Positions 37,383-44,841 of a stretch of DNA of 44,964 bases are shown here, one piece after another (position 1 is the stretch's first letter; every line of letters begins with the position of its first letter). The notes beneath the pieces are model-generated. The model saw only the letters and a list, made by a program, of their open reading frames with translations. It ran no database searches and had not been told where the DNA came from. The translations under genes were made by a program, and so were the position numbers. Location of the stretch: contig JAMCSN010000364.1 in the NCBI GenBank assembly GCA_023381535.1, positions 1-44,964 on the forward strand, given 5' to 3'. This stretch comes from Bacteroidota bacterium (GTDB taxonomy: Bacteria > Bacteroidota > Ignavibacteria > Ignavibacteriales > Melioribacteraceae).

Positions 37383-38270
37383 ATGAGCGAACCGACATAC
37401 GTAAAACCTATGCTGAAGGAAGATGCGCTGAAAGATAAAGTGATTGTCGTAACCGGAGGCGGCACCGGTTTAGGAAAATCCATGAGCAAATATTTTCTTG
37501 AGCTCGGTGCCAATCTTGTTATCTCCAGTAGAAAATTAGATGTTCTGAAAAAAACAGCTGATGGATTATCGGCTGAAACAAAAGGAAACGTTCTCGCTGT
37601 TCAGTGCGACGTTTCCGATTACGCGCAAGTTGAAAAGATGCTGAAGGGGTCGATCGAGAGATTCGGCAAAGTTGATGTGCTTGTGAATAATGCCGCCGGA
37701 AATTTTATCAGTCCAACCGAGCGACTTTCAAATCGAGCGTTCGATATAATCATCAACATTGTTTTGAAAGGAACGTACAACTGCACTCTCGCATTCGGCA
37801 AACATTGGATTGAAAAAAAACAATCCGCTTCCGTTTTGAATATTGTTACAACTTATGCATGGACGGGTTCTGCGTACGTTGTTCCATCGGCTTGTGCCAA
37901 GGCGGGAGTTTTATCACTCACACGTTCGCTTGCAGTTGAATGGGCGAAGTATGGAATCAGATTCAACGCAGTCGCACCCGGTCCGTTTCCAACAAAAGGC
38001 GCGTGGGATCGTCTCTTACCGGGTGATATGAAAGACAAATTCGATTTGGCAAAAAAGGTTCCGCTCAAACGCGTCGGCGAACATCAAGAACTTGCAAATC
38101 TTGCCGCGTATTTGGTTTCAGATTTTTCTGCATACATCAACGGTGAAGTTATAACAATTGACGGCGGCGAGTGGCTGCAAGGCGCGGGTCAATTTAATCT
38201 GCTTGAAGCAGTGCCGAAGGAAATGTGGGATCAAATCGAAATGATGGTGAGAAAAGCAAAATCCGAGTAA
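37383..38270 (+). CDS. SDR oxidoreductase, 2,4-dienoyl-CoA reductase (DECR1-like)
   Basis: An NADP(H)-dependent short-chain dehydrogenase of 295 residues. The cofactor motif TGGGTGLGKSMSKYF (about 24-38), CDVSD and NNAAGNF are typical. The active-site block TYAWTGSAYVVPSACAKAGVLSLTRSLAVEW lacks the usual S-YxxxK arrangement. It matches the mitochondrial 2,4-dienoyl-CoA reductase pattern (GF/AYVVPSAxAKAG), as does RFNAVAPGPFPTKGAWDRL. This enzyme lets beta-oxidation handle polyunsaturated acyl chains, fitting its place 67 bp after fadE. It is unrelated to the flavin/iron-sulfur FadH of E. coli. Confidence 0.85.
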   Translation: MSEPTYVKPMLKEDALKDKVIVVTGGGTGLGKSMSKYFLELGANLVISSRKLDVLKKTADGLSAETKGNVLAVQCDVSDYAQVEKMLKGSIERFGKVDVLVNNAAGNFISPTERLSNRAFDIIINIVLKGTYNCTLAFGKHWIEKKQSASVLNIVTTYAWTGSAYVVPSACAKAGVLSLTRSLAVEWAKYGIRFNAVAPGPFPTKGAWDRLLPGDMKDKFDLAKKVPLKRVGEHQELANLAAYLVSDFSAYINGEVITIDGGEWLQGAGQFNLLEAVPKEMWDQIEMMVRKAKSE

Positions 38271-38393
38271 TTTATTCTAGACCGGCTATGAATCAGTAAT
38301 TCTTTCCTTTCTCTGCTCTCTCTTTTTATTTATTTTAACCGCCACATTTGATCACATGCAATTAACAGAATATCAAAAATTGAAAGAGCAATT

Positions 38394-40427
38394 ATGAAAA
38401 CATTTAAACTTCTTTTTATTGTTTTGCTATTATCAATGGCGGGGAATAGCTATTCCCAACAAAAACAAAACGGTGATTTCTTAACTCGCGCAATCGATAA
38501 ATCTGTCGATCCGGGATTTGATTTCTTCAAGTACGCAACCGGAACATGGATGAAGGACAATCCGATTCCCGAAAGTGAAAGAGCATGGGGAATCGGCAAT
38601 CTTGTTCAAGAAGAAACTTATTCCAGAGTAAGAAATATTCTGCAGGAAGCACAAAAATCCAAATCACCGGTTGGAAGCAGCGAACAAAAAATCGGCGACT
38701 TTTATTTTTCCGGTATGGACACGCTTAGTATTGAAAAGCAAGGCATCTCACCCCTCAAACCGGAATTGGAAAAAATAGATCAAATAAAAAACAAAGAAGA
38801 TCTCATAAACGTTATCACACTTCTTAAACGAGAAGGTGTCGGCGCGATGTTCGGTATTGGTGTAGGACAAGATGATAAAAACAGCGAGCAGTATGCATTG
38901 TTTATGTATCAAGGTGGACTCGGGCTTCCTAACAGAGAATATTATTTTAGAAAAGATGCGCGCACAGAGAACATCCGTAATGAATACAAAAAGCACATTG
39001 CCAAGATGTTTCAATTGCTTGGTGAGAATCCCATCAACGCAGAAAAATTCAGCGATGATGTTTATCAAATGGAAGTATTCCTAGCAGACTCTTCCAGGAA
39101 ACTTGAAGACTTAAGAGATCCGTACAAGAATTATAATAAAATGACTCCAGCGCATCTTCAAGAAATCTCGCCGCGGATTAATTGGAAAGAGATAATTAAT
39201 CAAGTCGGCGCAAATAAAACGGATTCTGTTGTAGTAGGGCAGCCGGAATTTTACAAACAGCTTAGCAATGCGATGGATAAATTTTCTTTGAATCAATGGA
39301 AAGAATATCTAAAGTGGCAGTTGATAAACTCACTTGCCGACAGGCTAAGCACACCCTTTGAAAAGGAGAATTTTTATTTCAGAGGTACCGTAATGACCGG
39401 AGTGAAAAAAGAAAGACCCCGGTGGAAAAGAATTCAAGATGCAACCGAACGCGCGATGGGGGAGTTGATCGGTCAAGTTTATGTAAAAAAATATTATTCA
39501 TTGAAGACAAAGAAACGATACGAAAAAGTTGTGGACAATATGATTGCGGCATTCGCTGCAAGAATTAAAAAACTCGATTGGATGAGCGATCAAACCAAAG
39601 AGAAAGCGCTTTACAAATTATTTCATATCACAAAGAAAGTCGGCTATCCGGATAAGTGGAAAGATTTTTCAAAACTTTCTGTTGACCGGAAATCCTACGC
39701 AAGAAATACAATCGATTCAAGAATTTTTTGGTTTGATAGAAGCATAAACAAGTTGGGCAAACCGGTTGACCGTTTGGAATGGGATATGACTCCGCAAACT
39801 TACAACGCTTATTATAACCCGTCGAATAATGAGATTGTACTTCCAGCCGCAATGTTCATCGTTCCCGGTGTTCCGGATTCATCACTTGATGATGCTGTTG
39901 TTTATTCGTACGCAGGCGCTTCAACAATCGGACATGAAATGACTCACGGTTTTGATGACGAGGGAAGACAGTACGATGCAAAAGGAAATTTAAAAGACTG
40001 GTGGACAAAAGCGGATGAAGAAAAATTCAAGGCAAAAACTCAGTTGATGGTGGAACAATTTGATAATTATGTTGTGCTCGATAGTATGCACATAAATGGC
40101 AAAGCAACCTTAGGGGAAAATATAGCCGATCTCGGCGGACTTGTAATCGGTTACGATGCATTCAAAAAAACGGAACAATACAAAAAAGGAAAACCGATTA
40201 ACGGCTTAACTCCGCAGCAGAGATATTGGCTTGGCTACGCGTACTCATGGTTAGGACATACGCGACCGGAAGCATTGGCGCAGCAGGTAATGACTGATGT
40301 TCATTCTCCAAATTTCTTACGAGTTAATGGTCCGTTCAGCGATATTCCCGACTTCTATAAAGCTTTCAATATCAAAGAAGGTCAACCAATGTGGAGACCG
40401 GAAAACAAACGCGTAAAAGTTTGGTAA
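38394..40427 (+). CDS. Exported M13 family zinc metallopeptidase (neprilysin/PepO-like)
   Basis: A 677-residue endopeptidase with a signal peptide (MKTFKLLFIVLLLSMAGNSYSQ) and no lipobox, hence periplasmic or secreted. The N-terminal M13 domain starts with DPGFDFFKYATGTWMKDNPIP. The zinc site is STIGHEMTHGFDDEGRQYDAKG and the third ligand lies in TLGENIADLGGL. Y-N-A-Y-Y-N-P-S-N-N-E-I and the terminal NIKEGQPMWRPENKRVKVW are also family marks. It appears complete and active. It stands 123 bp after the fatty acid cluster and has its own terminator, so it is probably a separate unit. Confidence 0.94.
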   Translation: MKTFKLLFIVLLLSMAGNSYSQQKQNGDFLTRAIDKSVDPGFDFFKYATGTWMKDNPIPESERAWGIGNLVQEETYSRVRNILQEAQKSKSPVGSSEQKIGDFYFSGMDTLSIEKQGISPLKPELEKIDQIKNKEDLINVITLLKREGVGAMFGIGVGQDDKNSEQYALFMYQGGLGLPNREYYFRKDARTENIRNEYKKHIAKMFQLLGENPINAEKFSDDVYQMEVFLADSSRKLEDLRDPYKNYNKMTPAHLQEISPRINWKEIINQVGANKTDSVVVGQPEFYKQLSNAMDKFSLNQWKEYLKWQLINSLADRLSTPFEKENFYFRGTVMTGVKKERPRWKRIQDATERAMGELIGQVYVKKYYSLKTKKRYEKVVDNMIAAFAARIKKLDWMSDQTKEKALYKLFHITKKVGYPDKWKDFSKLSVDRKSYARNTIDSRIFWFDRSINKLGKPVDRLEWDMTPQTYNAYYNPSNNEIVLPAAMFIVPGVPDSSLDDAVVYSYAGASTIGHEMTHGFDDEGRQYDAKGNLKDWWTKADEEKFKAKTQLMVEQFDNYVVLDSMHINGKATLGENIADLGGLVIGYDAFKKTEQYKKGKPINGLTPQQRYWLGYAYSWLGHTRPEALAQQVMTDVHSPNFLRVNGPFSDIPDFYKAFNIKEGQPMWRPENKRVKVW

Positions 40428-40455
40428 AGAAAAATTTTCCAAATTTATTTTGCAT

Positions 40456-40486
40456 AAAGCCAGAGCATAAACGCTGGCTTTTATAT
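40456..40486 (+). terminator. Rho-independent terminator after the M13 peptidase
   Basis: AAAGCCAG (40456-40463) pairs with CTGGCTTT (40474-40481) across a 10-base loop, followed by TATATTT. It starts 28 bp after the peptidase stop. Confidence 0.75.
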
Positions 40487-40849
40487 TTAGCACATAGTTA
40501 CTTCGCGAATTCCGCTTCATGTGAACAAATAAATTTGCCAATTGCAAAACCTTAAACTGAGATATAACAGATTTAGCTGTTGTAGTTGTGCTGAACCGAG
40601 AATCATTCTCTTGGACTTATTAAATGCTTTTTCTTAGTTTACCTGCAGTACATAGGCATAATCTGAAATCAGCCATGTACACTTGAAATAGTTTTTGTGA
40701 GCGCTTGTTTTTATAAGGCGTAGAATAGTACGCTTTATAAAAAGACCTCAGCATATTTATACAAAAATATATAAATCGTCGCTACCTTTTCGGTTAACGC
40801 GTCGGTGTGAAAACACACGGTTTATTATAATAAATATGTTGAGGGTATT
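40487..40849. other. Non-coding AT-rich stretch with a hairpin
   Basis: No gene is seen. A 14-base stem TTTTTATAAGGCGT (40708-40721) pairs with ACGCTTTATAAAAA (40730-40743), with one G-T wobble and an 8-base loop. A smaller dyad GTGTG-AAAA-CACAC lies just before the ATG at 40850. The hairpin could be a terminator or operator; neither can be decided. Confidence 0.5.
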
Positions 40850-41150
40850 ATGAAAAAAGTATTACAACTTTCATTTCTATTATCACTTCTAGTTTGGAAT
40901 ATTACCGCTGCACAAACAATTTCCAGAAAACAGTTTTGTAAGCTTAAAAGTCTATAATCTTCTCGGTAGTGAAATAGCAACATTGGTAAACGATATGAGA
41001 GCTGTTGTTATTTATGAGGTTAAGTTTGATGCAAGTCAACTTACAAGCGGAATTTATATTTATAAAATTCAAGCCGGAGACTTTTTACAGACGAGGAAAA
41101 TGATTTTAATTAATCTTAGAAATCCACCGCCTCAGGCGGTGGTTGTTTAA
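40850..41150 (+). pseudogene. Collapsed type IX sorting-domain gene
   Basis: GAGGG precedes an ATG that opens a perfect signal peptide (MKKVLQLSFLLSLLVWNITAAQ), but the frame stops at 40955 after 35 codons. In another frame, reading through 40911-41150, the sequence gives PENSFVSLKVYNLLGSEIA, then FDASQLTSGIYIYKIQAGDF and TRKMILIN, a typical C-terminal type IX secretion sorting domain. The two ends of a secreted protein are thus joined with the whole middle missing and a frameshift at the junction. The second frame ends after a perfect hairpin (41124-41142). Confidence 0.75.
41124..41142. repeat. Perfect GC-rich palindrome at the pseudogene/kinase junction
   Basis: CCACCGCCT and AGGCGGTGG are exact reverse complements around one central C. 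It lies exactly between the sorting-domain remnant and the first codon of the truncated kinase. It could be a terminator (TTGTTTAAT follows) or a mobile palindromic repeat that marks a recombination point. Confidence 0.7.
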
Positions 41151-42543
41151 TAAATCATTAAGCACCGTACAAAAAAAAGATGATTTTGGATCCATTGCTG
41201 AAAATCTAAACAACATTGGTCACATCTATAAACGCAGAAAAGAAAATAGCAAGGCGTTGATAAATTTTGACAAAGCTTTGAAGTATTACAAGAACCTCAA
41301 AGATTCGTCTGGAATTGCTATCACACTAAACAATATTGGAGAAGTTCAAATTCTAATTCATGAGTATAAAGGAGCAGTTGATAATCTTAAAGCCGCACTT
41401 GTAATTGCATCGAAGATAAACATGAAACCTGCTTTATTGGATATCTATAAAAATTTAATTGAAGCGAACAAATTTGGCGGAAATTATTTTGAAGCGGTGA
41501 GATATTATGATCAATACACTGTGCTTTATAAAGACGTTTATAACGAAGAAACTTCAAAACAAGTTACACAGCTTAATACAAAGTACCAGTCTGAACTTAA
41601 GGAAAAAACGATAAGAAGTTTAGAGGCAGAACAGAAATTATCTATTCTGGAAGTGGAGAAAGAAAAGACTTTAAGAAATTCACTAGTCATAATTGCGATA
41701 ATTCTTTTGATCTTTAGTACGGCGATTTTTTATCAATTTCGATCCAAGGTTAAAACCAATAGATTACTTACCCGAATAAACAATGAAAAAGAAATTCTTA
41801 ATAAAGAAATAAGTCTGCAGAACGAAAGGCTACAAAGGTCTGAAGAAAGTCTTAAAAGCATAAATGCTACTAAAGACAGATTTTTTTCGATCATTGCGCA
41901 CGATCTTAAAAATCCATTTATCACAATCATGGGATTTTCTGATTTGCTTCTTGCCGATTATGCAGAACTTTCCGATGACGAAAGACTATTCTATTTAGAA
42001 GAAATGAAAAAAACTGCTGAGCTGTCTCATAACCTATTACAAAATCTTTTGCAGTGGTCGCGATCTCAAACCGGAAGAATTGAATTCAATCCCCAAAGAT
42101 TAGAACTAATCAATTTAGTAAATAAGAATTTTCTTCTTCTAAAAAATGCGGCGGAGAAAAAACAAATCCGGCTTCAGCAGGAGATTCCATCTGCAATGAC
42201 AGTTAGCGCCGATGAAGAAATGCTCAATACGGTTTTTCGCAATCTTCTTACAAATGCCGTTAAATTCAGCAAAAAAGGGGGAATTATTTCTGTGAGCGCT
42301 AACGCAAGAGACAATTTTTCGGAAGTATGCGTTTCAGATACAGGTGTGGGAATGGATGAAAAAACAATGGATAAACTTTTCAAGTTGGATGTCACTTGCT
42401 CAACACCAGGTACAGCTAATGAAGAGGGAACCGGTTTGGGACTAATACTTTGCAAAGAATTTATTGAAAAGAACCAAGGCAAGATTTGGATTGAAAGTGA
42501 ACTTGGTAAAGGAAGTAAATTCTTTTTTACACTGCCTCTTTAG
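41143..42543 (+). CDS. 5'-truncated TPR sensor histidine kinase
   Basis: A 466-residue reading frame with three tetratricopeptide repeats (about 1-130: IAENLNNIGHIYKRRKENSKAL, ITLNNIGEVQILIHEYKGAV), a coiled coil and one membrane helix (SLVIIAIILLIFSTAIFYQF, about 185-204). A second coiled coil, the HisKA domain with H-box IIAHDLKNPF (about 250), and an HATPase domain (NLLTNAVKFS, VSDTGVGMD, EGTGLGLILCKEFIEKNQG) follow. Complete relatives carry a signal peptide and several more TPRs. Here the frame begins abruptly at TTG 41143 right after a palindrome, with no ribosome site and a stop at 41107. It probably lost its 5' end. The catalytic half is intact, so a soluble-sensor remnant is not excluded. 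No response regulator is nearby. Confidence 0.75.
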   Translation: MFNKSLSTVQKKDDFGSIAENLNNIGHIYKRRKENSKALINFDKALKYYKNLKDSSGIAITLNNIGEVQILIHEYKGAVDNLKAALVIASKINMKPALLDIYKNLIEANKFGGNYFEAVRYYDQYTVLYKDVYNEETSKQVTQLNTKYQSELKEKTIRSLEAEQKLSILEVEKEKTLRNSLVIIAIILLIFSTAIFYQFRSKVKTNRLLTRINNEKEILNKEISLQNERLQRSEESLKSINATKDRFFSIIAHDLKNPFITIMGFSDLLLADYAELSDDERLFYLEEMKKTAELSHNLLQNLLQWSRSQTGRIEFNPQRLELINLVNKNFLLLKNAAEKKQIRLQQEIPSAMTVSADEEMLNTVFRNLLTNAVKFSKKGGIISVSANARDNFSEVCVSDTGVGMDEKTMDKLFKLDVTCSTPGTANEEGTGLGLILCKEFIEKNQGKIWIESELGKGSKFFFTLPL

Positions 42544-42611
42544 AAATACTTGCCTACCGGCTGACAGGAATGAATGGGCGCATGAATGAATGGATGATTG
42601 GAAAATATAAC

Positions 42612-42692
42612 GCTCTTAATCGTGATCTTGTTCTTGAGCTACACATTGGGACCAGAGCAAGAATAAGAGCAAGATCAAGAGCAAGATTGAGC
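42612..42692. repeat. GATCTTG-rich imperfect inverted repeat
   Basis: GCTCTTAATCGTGATCTTG with TTCTTGAGC on the left faces AGAGCAAGATCAAGAGCAAG with ATTGAGC on the right, forming an imperfect stem around 42640-42660. The GATCTTG/CAAGATC core matches the element at 35345-35484. The rest of the 42544-42717 gap holds TGAATGAATGGATGA-type simple sequence and no gene. Confidence 0.6.
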
Positions 42693-42717
42693 TTGTAGTT
42701 GTAAGGAAGGTAAATAC

Positions 42718-42936
42718 ATGATCAAAAGAAGACCGACAAAAGACAAGACAGAATCCCGACCTGCTTCTTCAAAAAAAATTCAGAAGAAGTCGAAACTCAC
42801 GGAGGAAATTAAGAAAACAAAGAGATTAACGAAGCGTCTTCAATCCGAGCTGAATAAGAAGAAGAATGTTAATGAATTAGTAAAGACATTCCGGTATGAG
42901 CGGAATCTTCTTCGCACATTGATTGATAATTTATAA
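42718..42936 (+). CDS. Small lysine-rich coiled-coil protein, function unknown
   Basis: 72 residues with very high Lys/Arg content (MIKRRPTKDKTESRP) and a predicted helix of heptad character (LTKRLQSELNKKKNVNELVKTFRYERNLLRTLIDNL). GGAAGG lies 8 bp before the ATG, and the stop shares a base with the ATG of the glycerate kinase fragment, both arguing for a real gene. No family was recognised; nucleic acid binding is only suggested by charge. Confidence 0.5.
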   Translation: MIKRRPTKDKTESRPASSKKIQKKSKLTEEIKKTKRLTKRLQSELNKKKNVNELVKTFRYERNLLRTLIDNL

Positions 42937-43250
42937 TGAAAATATTAATAGCGCCAAATAGTTTTAAAGAATGTGCCTCATCAGTGGATGTTGCTGATTT
43001 TATTTATCATTTGTTGAAAAAGAATGAGGTGAATCAATTAATCCGTTTTCCGATTTCCGACGGGGGTGACGGATTCCTTTATGTTTGTAAGGAAAACTTT
43101 GGATTAAGAATTTCGCATAAAAGGATTCGTTTATGTTACGATAACAAATTTATTCCAAGAATACCCCGCAGCAAGCTGCTAGGTATTCTTGGAATAAAGC
43201 AAAACCAACTCCAATTATTTCGAGTTAGAAGCAAAGTGTCCGGTGAATGA
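42936..43250 (+). pseudogene. Glycerate 2-kinase fragment (N-terminal part)
   Basis: The first 70 or so residues match the start of the GarK/GlxK-type glycerate kinase family: MKILIAPNSFKECASSVDVADFI and FPISDGGDGFLYVCKENFG. The family is about 370-380 residues long, but this frame ends after 104. Similarity is lost exactly where a long palindrome begins (43149), and the last 34 codons are translated repeat and junk. The gene is therefore broken and cannot make an active kinase. Confidence 0.75.
43149..43198. repeat. Long nested palindrome (REP-like) within the glycerate kinase fragment
   Basis: TTTATTCCAAGAATACC (43149-43165) and GGTATTCTTGGAATAAA (43182-43198) are exact reverse complements over 17 bp. 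Between them GCAGC-AA-GCTGC forms a second perfect stem. The symmetry looks like a mobile REP or insertion-derived element rather than a simple terminator, as it lacks a T-run. Confidence 0.75.
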
Positions 43251-43270
43251 ATAATGAAAGGTGGGGTAGA

Positions 43271-43298
43271 AATAAAAATAGGCTGAAATATCAGCCTA
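43271..43298 (-). terminator. Terminator downstream of the tRNA-Thr 3' end
   Basis: TAGGCTGA (43279-43286) and TCAGCCTA (43291-43298) form an 8-bp stem with a 4-base loop. On the minus strand it is followed by TTTTTATTT. It starts 25 bp after the 3' end of the partial tRNA, where a tRNA terminator is expected, so this end of the tRNA locus is original chromosome. Confidence 0.7.
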
Positions 43299-43323
43299 CT
43301 TTCTGTGTCATTGGTTTGTTTTA

Positions 43324-43367
43324 GAGCTGGCGGGCGGACTTGAACCGTCGACCTGCTGATTACAAGT
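43324..43367 (-). other. 3' half of tRNA-Thr(TGT), candidate attachment site
   Basis: On the minus strand, ACTTGTAATCAGCAGGTC is the Thr anticodon loop (CTTGTAA) with the 3' side of its stem and the variable loop. GACGG-TTCAAGT-CCGCC follows as T-arm, then CGCCAGC as the 3' acceptor strand. Sequence 5' of the anticodon loop does not pair and is not tRNA. The T-stem has one A-C mismatch. Such 3' halves are the leftover of integration into a tRNA gene, and an integrase starts 93 bp away. The functional tRNA should lie at the far end of the element, to the right of this window. Confidence 0.8.
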
Positions 43368-43414
43368 AATAGTGACTGTCTCGATTTCAACCTGAAAACG
43401 AAAGATTTTTCACG

Positions 43415-43434
43415 AGTCCCTATCTAAGTCCCTA
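43415..43434 (+). repeat. Pair of AGTCCCTA direct repeats
   Basis: AGTCCCTA occurs at 43415-43422 and 43427-43434, 12 bp apart, between the attachment site and the integrase. The location suits arm-type sites for the integrase or a directionality factor. Confidence 0.4.
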
Positions 43435-43436
43435 CC

Positions 43437-43465
43437 AAACATAAGGAGGTAAGTTCCTTATGTTT
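43437..43465 (+). promoter_or_regulatory. Hairpin enclosing the integrase ribosome site and start codon
   Basis: AAACATAAGGA (43437-43447) and TCCTTATGTTT (43455-43465) are exact reverse complements around a 7-base loop. The 5' arm holds AAGGA of the strong AAGGAGG ribosome site and the 3' arm holds the ATG at 43460. Folded RNA would hide both, so integrase translation may be held down. The dyad could also be a DNA operator. Confidence 0.55.
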
Positions 43466-44479
43466 ATTTCTAAAACAAAAAAGTCGCCATTCTATCAATT
43501 GACTTATGAAATCGATGGAAAGAAAACAACCGTATCAACAAAAACCAAAAATCTCAATGATGCTCATCTCTTTTTGATCAACTTCCAGAAAAAAAGAGAG
43601 GGAGAATCAAAAGAGCAAATCAAAATTTTACGATTAGCTGAATTCAGAGATGAGTATGTTGATTACATCATTCAAACAAAATCGAAAAGTTATGTTCGTT
43701 CGATAAAACTTTCTTTCAAAATGTTAATTGCATTTGCCGGCGATATCCAACTAAATCGTTTGGATCTTCGTACTGTCGATAAATTTATTACAATTACATT
43801 TTCAAGAACACCGCGAGGCGCTTCACTGTATTACAGAACACTTAAGGCAGCTTTCAGCAAAGCTGTGTTATGGAATTATATTTCGGAAAATCCTTTGAAG
43901 AAAATCAAATCACCTAAAGTTGCTAAAGTTTTTCCGGCATTCATTTCCGAAACTGAACTCCGATCTATTCTCGAAAAAACAAAAGAGGAATACTTAAGAG
44001 ATTTATTCTACACCGCCTTTTATACCGGCATGCGTCAAGGTGAACTTGTAAACATGAAATGGTCATGGATTGATCTGAATGAAAATAAAATTACGGTTCA
44101 CTGTACAGATTCCTTCACCACAAAAAGTAAAAAAGAGAGAATCATTCCTATTAGTCAAAATCTTAGAAACATTTTTGTAAATCGAATTCCAAAAGTATTC
44201 AGCATTACAAATGATGATTATGTTTTTTCCCGGGTAGTAGGAATTAAATTGAACGAAGATTTTGTAAGCAAAAAATTCAAGAAAGTAGTCAGAGCCGCCA
44301 AGCTTGATGACAAAATTCACTTTCATTCTTTACGTCATTCGTTCGCTTCGCTTTTAGTCCAGCGTGGAGTTTCTTTGTATGTTGTAAAAGAATTACTAGG
44401 ACATGAAGCGCTTTCGACAACTCAAATTTATAGTCACCTTCAGCAACAGAATTTGAGAGATGCGGTAAACTTATTATAA
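43460..44479 (+). CDS. Tyrosine recombinase / integrase
   Basis: A 339-residue site-specific recombinase. An N-terminal SAM-like core-binding region (about 60-150, LAEFRDEYVDYIIQTKSKSY, ALYYRTLKAAFSKAV-type helices) precedes the catalytic domain. All active residues are present: R192 in YTGMRQGEL, a Lys in the TTKSKKERIIPI hairpin (about 219), H289 and R292 in HFHSLRHSF, H315 in LLGHEALSTT and nucleophile Y324 in QIYSHL. The start follows AAGGAGG. It stands directly beside a partial tRNA-Thr that is probably its attachment site, so it mobilises the element extending to the right. Confidence 0.93.
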   Translation: MFISKTKKSPFYQLTYEIDGKKTTVSTKTKNLNDAHLFLINFQKKREGESKEQIKILRLAEFRDEYVDYIIQTKSKSYVRSIKLSFKMLIAFAGDIQLNRLDLRTVDKFITITFSRTPRGASLYYRTLKAAFSKAVLWNYISENPLKKIKSPKVAKVFPAFISETELRSILEKTKEEYLRDLFYTAFYTGMRQGELVNMKWSWIDLNENKITVHCTDSFTTKSKKERIIPISQNLRNIFVNRIPKVFSITNDDYVFSRVVGIKLNEDFVSKKFKKVVRAAKLDDKIHFHSLRHSFASLLVQRGVSLYVVKELLGHEALSTTQIYSHLQQQNLRDAVNLL

Positions 44480-44593
44480 CGGTTTAGAAAACATACTCAT
44501 GGCTATTCCGTGAGTATGCTTAATTTTCAATTCTCTTAAAATTTCTTGCGCTTCACCATCCATTACTAAGATAAACTCACTAAACAGATACAT
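44474..44593 (-). CDS. Possible 39-residue protein of the integrated element
   Basis: Starts at an ATG (MYLFSEFILVMDGEAQ) with AAGGTGAG upstream and overlaps the end of the four-cysteine protein by 14 bp, as if coupled. Its last third is translated from a hairpin that looks like a terminator, and it overlaps the integrase stop. It is not recognised and may be spurious. Confidence 0.35.
   Translation of the reverse strand: MYLFSEFILVMDGEAQEILRELKIKHTHGIAMSMFSKPL
44492..44518. terminator. Hairpin, possible bidirectional terminator after the integrase
   Basis: CATACTCATGG (44492-44502) pairs with CCGTGAGTATG (44508-44518) with one wobble and a 5-base loop. TTAATTTT follows on the plus strand and TTTTCT on the minus strand. 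It starts 13 bp after the integrase stop. Confidence 0.6.
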
Positions 44594-44789
44594 AACTCTC
44601 ACCTTTTTCAAAACCCTTCGTTGAAGCGGCATTTTTCGGAATAGTGCATCCTTTCCGATTTGGATTAGAACCAAGCCGATAAGGAAATAAAACACAATCC
44701 TTAATTACACATTCCCGCACTTGTTTTTTTTCATAACCGGAACATTCCAAACAATGTTTCTTTATTGCTTTCAGAGGAGTAAGTTTCAT
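44580..44789 (-). CDS. Small four-cysteine phage-type protein
   Basis: 69 residues: MKLTPLKAIKKHCLECSG, then VRECVIKDCVLFPYRLGSNPNRKG. The C-x-x-C and C-x4-C pairs followed by L-F/Y-P-Y-R are a pattern I recognise from short hypothetical proteins of phages and integrative elements; their function is not known to me. The cysteines may bind zinc. GGAG lies nine bases before the ATG. It is transcribed towards the integrase, from a region rich in GTCCA boxes. Confidence 0.7.
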   Translation of the reverse strand: MKLTPLKAIKKHCLECSGYEKKQVRECVIKDCVLFPYRLGSNPNRKGCTIPKNAASTKGFEKGESYVSV

Positions 44790-44841
44790 TTTCTGTCTCC
44801 GCTAATTTTACTAAAATTTGTCCCTTTCTAAAATTTCAAAT

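Noticed and set aside
38356..38397. 13-codon ORF (MQLTEYQKLKEQL) overlapping the M13 peptidase start by ATGA
   Set aside because: Tempting as a coupling leader, but too short to judge and no ribosome site or codon bias towards a regulating amino acid.
43324..43400. Complete tRNA gene
   Set aside because: Only the 3' half from the anticodon loop is present; there is no D-arm or 5' acceptor strand, so it is not a working tRNA.
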